Origin: Halomonas sp. SSL-5
GTDB lineage: Bacteria > Pseudomonadota > Gammaproteobacteria > Pseudomonadales > Halomonadaceae
Length of the DNA: 64,000 bases
NCBI RefSeq assembly: GCF_030708455.1
Contig: NZ_JAUYWF010000001.1
Span: 1-64,000, forward strand
Reading direction: 5' to 3'
Made by a program: the position numbers and the translations under genes. Position 1 is the stretch's first letter, and every line of letters starts with the position of its first letter. Under the pieces are notes generated by a model. It was not told where the DNA came from. It did no database searches and worked only from the letters and a program-made list of their open reading frames with translations. Below, piece by piece: positions 60,340-64,000 of the stretch.

Positions 60340-61230
60340 ATGGATCGACTACAGGCAATGCAGCTGTTTACCCGGGTCGTGGAGCTGGGCAGCTTCACCC
60401 GGGCGGCGGAGCAGCTCGACATCTCCCGCGCCTCGGCCAGCACGGTGATCAAGCAGCTCGAGGCCCATCTGGGTGTGCGCCTGCTGCAGCGCACCACGCG
60501 GCAGGTGAGTCCGACGCTGGACGGTGACTCCTATTACCGGCACTGCGGCGAGATCCTGGCCCAGATCGACGAGGCCGAGAGCGTGCTCTCCCAGGCCGCC
60601 CACCAGCCGAAGGGGCGGCTGAAGGTCGACCTGCCGGTCTCGTTGGGCCGCCTGGTGGTGATGCCGGCATTGCCCGATTTTCACGCCCGCTTCCCGGATA
60701 TCGTGCTGGAGTTCGGCAGCGGTGACCGCCGCGTCGACTTGGTGGGCGAGGGGGTGGATTGCGTGGTGCGCATCGGTGAACTCAAGGACTCCACCCTGGT
60801 AGCCCGCCCGTTGCCACCACTGCAGCAGGTGACCTGCGCCAGCGCCGAGTATGTGAAGCGCCACGGCCTGCCCCGTTCGCTGGACCAGTTGTCGGGCCAT
60901 CGTTGTGTGGCGTACCTGTCGCCAACCACCGGGCGGCTGGATCCCTTGGCCTTTATCGTCGAGGGTCGCGAGCAGCCCCTGGACCTGCCCGCCGACCTGG
61001 CGGTCAACCATGGCGAGGCCTATGTGGCGGCCTGCGAGGCGGGGTTCGGCCTCATCCAGGTGCCGCGCTACCACGTCTCGCGCCAGCTCAAGGCGGGCAC
61101 ACTGGTCGAACTGCTGCCCGACTACCGCCTGCCGCCCCTGCCCATGACCATCCTCTATCCCCACCATCGTCACCTGACGCCGCGGCTGCGGGTGTTCATC
61201 GACTGGCTGGTGGCACAGTTCACGTCATGA
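60340..61230 (+). CDS. LysR-type regulator (CrgA/DhmR-like group)
   Basis: A 296-residue LysR protein with the start DRLQAMQLFTRVVELGSFTRAAEQL and helix SRASASTVIKQLE, the pattern of the large subgroup that often has broad targets. It is divergent from benE, which may be its target, and convergent with catR. The effector is unknown. Confidence 0.85.
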   Translation: MDRLQAMQLFTRVVELGSFTRAAEQLDISRASASTVIKQLEAHLGVRLLQRTTRQVSPTLDGDSYYRHCGEILAQIDEAESVLSQAAHQPKGRLKVDLPVSLGRLVVMPALPDFHARFPDIVLEFGSGDRRVDLVGEGVDCVVRIGELKDSTLVARPLPPLQQVTCASAEYVKRHGLPRSLDQLSGHRCVAYLSPTTGRLDPLAFIVEGREQPLDLPADLAVNHGEAYVAACEAGFGLIQVPRYHVSRQLKAGTLVELLPDYRLPPLPMTILYPHHRHLTPRLRVFIDWLVAQFTS

Positions 61231-61245
61231 GCGTCGTGAGGGGGC

Positions 61246-62148
61246 TCAGGGATAGCGACCGCGGCGGCGGTTCTCCACCAGCACCTCGAGGATGGCGTTG
61301 GCCTCCCGCATCACCGATGAGGGGGGCTCGCCGCGCCGGCGGCTGCAGATGACCGGGGTGGTGATGCTCCGGTCGGCGAGGTAGACGTAGCTGATGCCGT
61401 CGCGCTGCACGCGCTTGACCTGCTCGGGCACCAGGCTGATGCCGATGTCCGAGGCCACCAGGCCGAGTGCCGTCTGCAGTTCGTTGGCTTCCTGCACCAC
61501 GTCCACCTTGAGCCCCTGCCGGCGGAAGAGCCCGAGCACCATGTCGGCCATGCTGGGGCGCGGCTTGGCGGGGAACAGGATCAGCGGATAGCGGGCCAGT
61601 TCCTCCAGGGTCGGGGTGGTGCCCTCCAGCGGGTGGCCCGCCGGCAGGGCGGCCAGCACCGGTTCGTCGAACAATACCTCCTGCTCCACGTCGGGGTCGT
61701 CTATCCTGAGACGACCGAAGCCCATGTCGATACGGCCCGCCTTCAGGGCCTGGATCTGCTGCACCGTGGTCAACTCCGCCAGGCCCAGCTCGACGTTATC
61801 CTTTTGTCGTAAGTCGCGGACCAGCAGCGGCAACTGCCCATAGAACACCGAGGGCACGAAGCCGATGCCGAACATGATGCGCTTGCTTCGGGCCATGCGT
61901 CGCGTGGACTCCAGGGTGGCGTCCACCTTCTCGAGTATCTGGATGGCGTGCTGCCGGAAGAACTGGCCGGTGGGGGTCAGGCGCAGGCCGCGGGAGCCCC
62001 GCTCGAACAGCTCGGCGCCCACTTCGTTCTCCAATTGCTTGATTTGTCTGGATAAAGGCGGTTGTGACATGTGCAGGCGCTCGGCGGCACAGGTCAGGTT
62101 CAGCTCTTCCGCGACCACACAGAAGTACCTGAGATGGCGCAATTCCAT
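61246..62148 (-). CDS. catR: LysR-type regulator of catechol genes (CatR/CatM/BenM type)
   Basis: A 300-residue LysR protein beginning MELRHLRYFCVVAEELN with helix QPPLSRQIKQLENEVG, typical of CatR/BenM. The effector domain (GIGFVPSVFYGQLPLLVR) fits muconate-responsive members. It is divergent from catB. The start at 62148 is set by AGGAGGT just upstream; the longer frame is rejected. An ATAC-N7-GTAT box overlaps this ribosome site. Confidence 0.92.
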   Translation of the reverse strand: MELRHLRYFCVVAEELNLTCAAERLHMSQPPLSRQIKQLENEVGAELFERGSRGLRLTPTGQFFRQHAIQILEKVDATLESTRRMARSKRIMFGIGFVPSVFYGQLPLLVRDLRQKDNVELGLAELTTVQQIQALKAGRIDMGFGRLRIDDPDVEQEVLFDEPVLAALPAGHPLEGTTPTLEELARYPLILFPAKPRPSMADMVLGLFRRQGLKVDVVQEANELQTALGLVASDIGISLVPEQVKRVQRDGISYVYLADRSITTPVICSRRRGEPPSSVMREANAILEVLVENRRRGRYP

Positions 62149-62149
62149 G

Positions 62150-62164
62150 ATACCTCCTGGGTAT
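62150..62164. promoter_or_regulatory. CatM/BenM-type box ATAC-N7-GTAT
   Basis: ATACCTCCTGGGTAT has the exact ATAC-N7-GTAT core (with the LysR T-N11-A) reported for CatM and BenM. It begins two bases upstream of the catR start and covers its ribosome site, so binding would also limit catR expression. It lies 90-104 bases upstream of catB. Confidence 0.65.
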
Positions 62165-62253
62165 GGCTGGACACCCAAACAATATTGGTTCGGTCTTCCA
62201 CCTGCAATCAAACTGCCACGCAATCACCAGATCCCCTGACTTCGGAGCCTCCC

Positions 62254-63375
62254 ATGTCATCCGTGATCGAAAGCATCGAGACGCTGCTGGTCGACCTGCC
62301 GACCATCCGCCCCCACAAGCTCTCCATGACCACCATGGCCTGCCAGACCATGGTCATCGTGCGCATGCGTCACAGCGATGGCATCGAGGGCCTCGGCGAG
62401 GGCACTACCATCGGCGGCCTGGCCTACGGCCCGGAGAGCCCCGAGAGCATCAAGACCAACATCGATACCTACCTGGCGCCGCTGCTGATCGGCCGGCCCT
62501 CCGGTAATGTCAACGCCCTGCGCGCCCTGCTCAATCGTCATGCACGTGGCAACATGATCGCCAAGTCGGCGCTGGAAACCGCGCTGCTCGACGCCCAGGG
62601 CAAGCGCCTGGGCCTCAGCGTGGCCGAGCTGCTGGGCGGCGCTCGCCAGACCCACCTGCCGGTGCTCTGGACCCTGGCCAGCGGCGATACCGCCAAGGAT
62701 ATCGAGGAGGCACAGCTGCGCCTCGAACAGCGTCGCCACTGCGACTTCAAGCTGAAGATCGGTGCCAACCCGGTGGACCAGGACGTGCGTCACGTGGCCG
62801 CCATCAAGGAGGCCCTGGGAGATCGCGCCAGCGTGCGCGTCGACGTCAACCAGGCCTGGGACGAATCCACCGCCGTGTATGGCATCCAGGCCCTGCAGGA
62901 TGCCGGCATCGAGCTGATCGAGCAGGCCATCCCGGCCCGTGAGCACGCCGGTCTGATCCGCCTGGCCGACCGCTTCAACGTGCCGATGCTGGCCGACGAG
63001 GCGGTGCAGGACGCCCGCGACGGCCTCGACCTGGTCCGCGGCGGTTTCAGCGGCGCCTTCGCCCTCAAGATCGCCAAGTCAGGCGGCCTGCAGGGCGTGC
63101 TGGAGCTGGCCCATGTGGCCCAGGCCGCGGGCATCGGCCTCTACGGCGGCACCCTGCTCGAGGGCACCATCGGCACCGCCGCCTCCCTGCACGCCTGGGC
63201 GGCCCTGCCCGAGATGGCCTGGGGCACCGAGATGTTCGGCCCGCTGCTGCTCAAGGACGACATCGTCGTCGAGCCACTGAACTACAGTGAGTTCGGGGTG
63301 GCACTTCCCAAGGGCCCGGGATTGGGTATCACTCTGGATGAAGACAAGCTGGCGCACTACGCTCGCAAGCACTGA
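62254..63375 (+). CDS. catB: Muconate cycloisomerase
   Basis: A 373-residue enolase-superfamily enzyme: KxK base in FKLKIGANP, metal ligands in DVNQAW, IEQAIP and LADEAVQ, and the lysine in KIAKSGG. It lactonises cis,cis-muconate to muconolactone. The ATG at 62254 has CGGAGC upstream; the longer frame crosses the catR promoter. It starts the catBCA operon. Confidence 0.95.
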   Translation: MSSVIESIETLLVDLPTIRPHKLSMTTMACQTMVIVRMRHSDGIEGLGEGTTIGGLAYGPESPESIKTNIDTYLAPLLIGRPSGNVNALRALLNRHARGNMIAKSALETALLDAQGKRLGLSVAELLGGARQTHLPVLWTLASGDTAKDIEEAQLRLEQRRHCDFKLKIGANPVDQDVRHVAAIKEALGDRASVRVDVNQAWDESTAVYGIQALQDAGIELIEQAIPAREHAGLIRLADRFNVPMLADEAVQDARDGLDLVRGGFSGAFALKIAKSGGLQGVLELAHVAQAAGIGLYGGTLLEGTIGTAASLHAWAALPEMAWGTEMFGPLLLKDDIVVEPLNYSEFGVALPKGPGLGITLDEDKLAHYARKH

Positions 63376-63438
63376 GTCGCGCCATCACCGAGACGCGCCA
63401 GCACCGAGGTGTGCCAGCGCTGATTTGAGGAGAACGAG

Positions 63439-63729
63439 ATGCTGTTTCAGGTGGAAATGACCGTCAAGCTGCCGACGTCCATGCCGGCCGAGCAGGCCGC
63501 CGAGATCAAGGCAACCGAGAAGGCCTACTCACAGGAGCTGCAGCGCTCCGGCAAGTGGCGTCACCTGTGGCGCGTGGCCGGCAGCTACTCGAACGTCAGT
63601 ATCTTCGACGTCGAGGACAACGCGGAACTGCAGGAGCTGGTCAGCAATCTGCCGCTCTTTCCCTACATGGAAATCAGCGTCAAGCCGCTGTGCCGTCACC
63701 CGTCTTCCATCCGCGAGGACGACTCCTGA
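63439..63729 (+). CDS. catC: Muconolactone delta-isomerase
   Basis: A 96-residue protein matching CatC: MLFQVEMTVKLP start, EKAYSQELQRSGKWRHLWRV and LPLFPYMEISVKPLCRHPS. It isomerises muconolactone to 3-oxoadipate enol-lactone, the substrate of the lactonase half of PcaDC. GAGGAGAACGAG precedes the ATG. Confidence 0.96.
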   Translation: MLFQVEMTVKLPTSMPAEQAAEIKATEKAYSQELQRSGKWRHLWRVAGSYSNVSIFDVEDNAELQELVSNLPLFPYMEISVKPLCRHPSSIREDDS

Positions 63730-63797
63730 GTCGCGGTTGAAACACGCCAGTTCCCGCCAGCGGGTCAGCACCAGATAACGAACGAGGATAACCGACC

Positions 63798-64000
63798 ATG
63801 ACCGTGAAGATTTTCGATACTCCCGAAGTGCAGGACTTCCTGAAGACCGTCGCCGGCTTCGACCAGGAGGGCGGCAACGAGCGCTCCAAGCAGATCGTGC
63901 ATCGCCTGCTCTCCGACCTGTTCAAGCTGATCGACGACTTCGACGTCAGCGAGGAGGAGTACTGGTCCGCCGTCAACCTGCTCAACGCCCTGGGCAGCCA
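63798..64000 (+). CDS. catA: Catechol 1,2-dioxygenase, 5' part (cut by the window edge)
   Basis: The first 67 codons encode the N-terminal helical domain of an intradiol catechol dioxygenase (MTVKIFDTPEVQDFLKTV, SKQIVHRLLSDLFKLIDDFDV, EYWSAVNLLNALG). The iron-ligand region lies beyond the window. Gene order catB-catC-catA is standard. It opens catechol to cis,cis-muconate. Confidence 0.9.
   Translation, partial: MTVKIFDTPEVQDFLKTVAGFDQEGGNERSKQIVHRLLSDLFKLIDDFDVSEEEYWSAVNLLNALGS

Overview
The window looks like chromosomal DNA of a GC-rich gammaproteobacterium. The gene families (quinate TRAP cluster, PcaDC fusion, pchCXF, ribose-type ABC with hydroxyquinol genes) would fit a Halomonas-like member of the Halomonadaceae. 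That taxonomic call is an inference from protein flavour and base composition, not a database result.

Layout. (1) 1-6.3 kb is housekeeping: the 3' end of a 5S rRNA with its terminator, a TrmB-like methyltransferase, an EmrE-type SMR pump, a PBP4-type DacB, DgkA and GlnE. (2) 6.5-19.8 kb is a hydroxyquinol module: a ribose-type ABC transporter (SBP, two permeases, one double ATPase), maleylacetate reductase, an amidohydrolase, a beta-hydroxyacid dehydrogenase, hydroxyquinol 1,2-dioxygenase and a RutE-like flavoprotein. A strong terminator follows, then a TauE/SafE permease, an unusual regulator with a winged helix fused to a solute-binding domain, and a divergent SDR. (3) 20.1-30.5 kb handles quinate/shikimate: two aroQ/AEC-permease pairs flanking an IclR regulator, a shikimate-dehydrogenase-like gene, dehydroshikimate dehydratase (quiC), a TRAP transporter and a TetR regulator. 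The part from about 22.4 kb on has more A/T-ending codons. (4) 30.6-37.6 kb is the protocatechuate branch: pcaB, a short inverted-repeat element, fused pcaDC, pcaQ, pcaHG, a BKACE enzyme and an NTF2-like protein. (5) 37.6-47 kb is a p-cresol cluster: a DmpR-type sigma54 activator, pchC-pchX-pchF, an odd metallo-beta-lactamase-fold protein, an aromatic aldehyde dehydrogenase, an outer-membrane channel and an aryl-alcohol dehydrogenase. (6) 47-49.4 kb is a nahR/nahG-like salicylate unit. (7) 49.5-58.9 kb handles hydroxybenzoates: MarR, MFS, mobA-like 3-hydroxybenzoate 4-hydroxylase, a second TRAP transporter, pobR and pobA. (8) 59-64 kb holds benE, a LysR gene, catR and catB-catC-catA (catA is cut by the window edge).

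How they work together. p-Cresol, 4- and 3-hydroxybenzoate and quinate/shikimate all funnel to protocatechuate. Salicylate (and probably benzoate) funnels to catechol, and an unidentified ring compound funnels to hydroxyquinol. All three branches meet at 3-oxoadipate. No pcaIJ or pcaF gene is present here, but a BKACE gene directly follows pcaHG and could cleave 3-oxoadipate. A recurring GTTCG-N5-CGAAC palindrome in front of the quinate, pca and p-cresol genes suggests one IclR/PcaR-type regulator ties several branches together.

The best candidate for an undescribed system is the hydroxyquinol module. Its upstream substrate cannot be read from known pathways, and its likely regulator is a cytoplasmic solute-binding domain fused to a DNA-binding domain.
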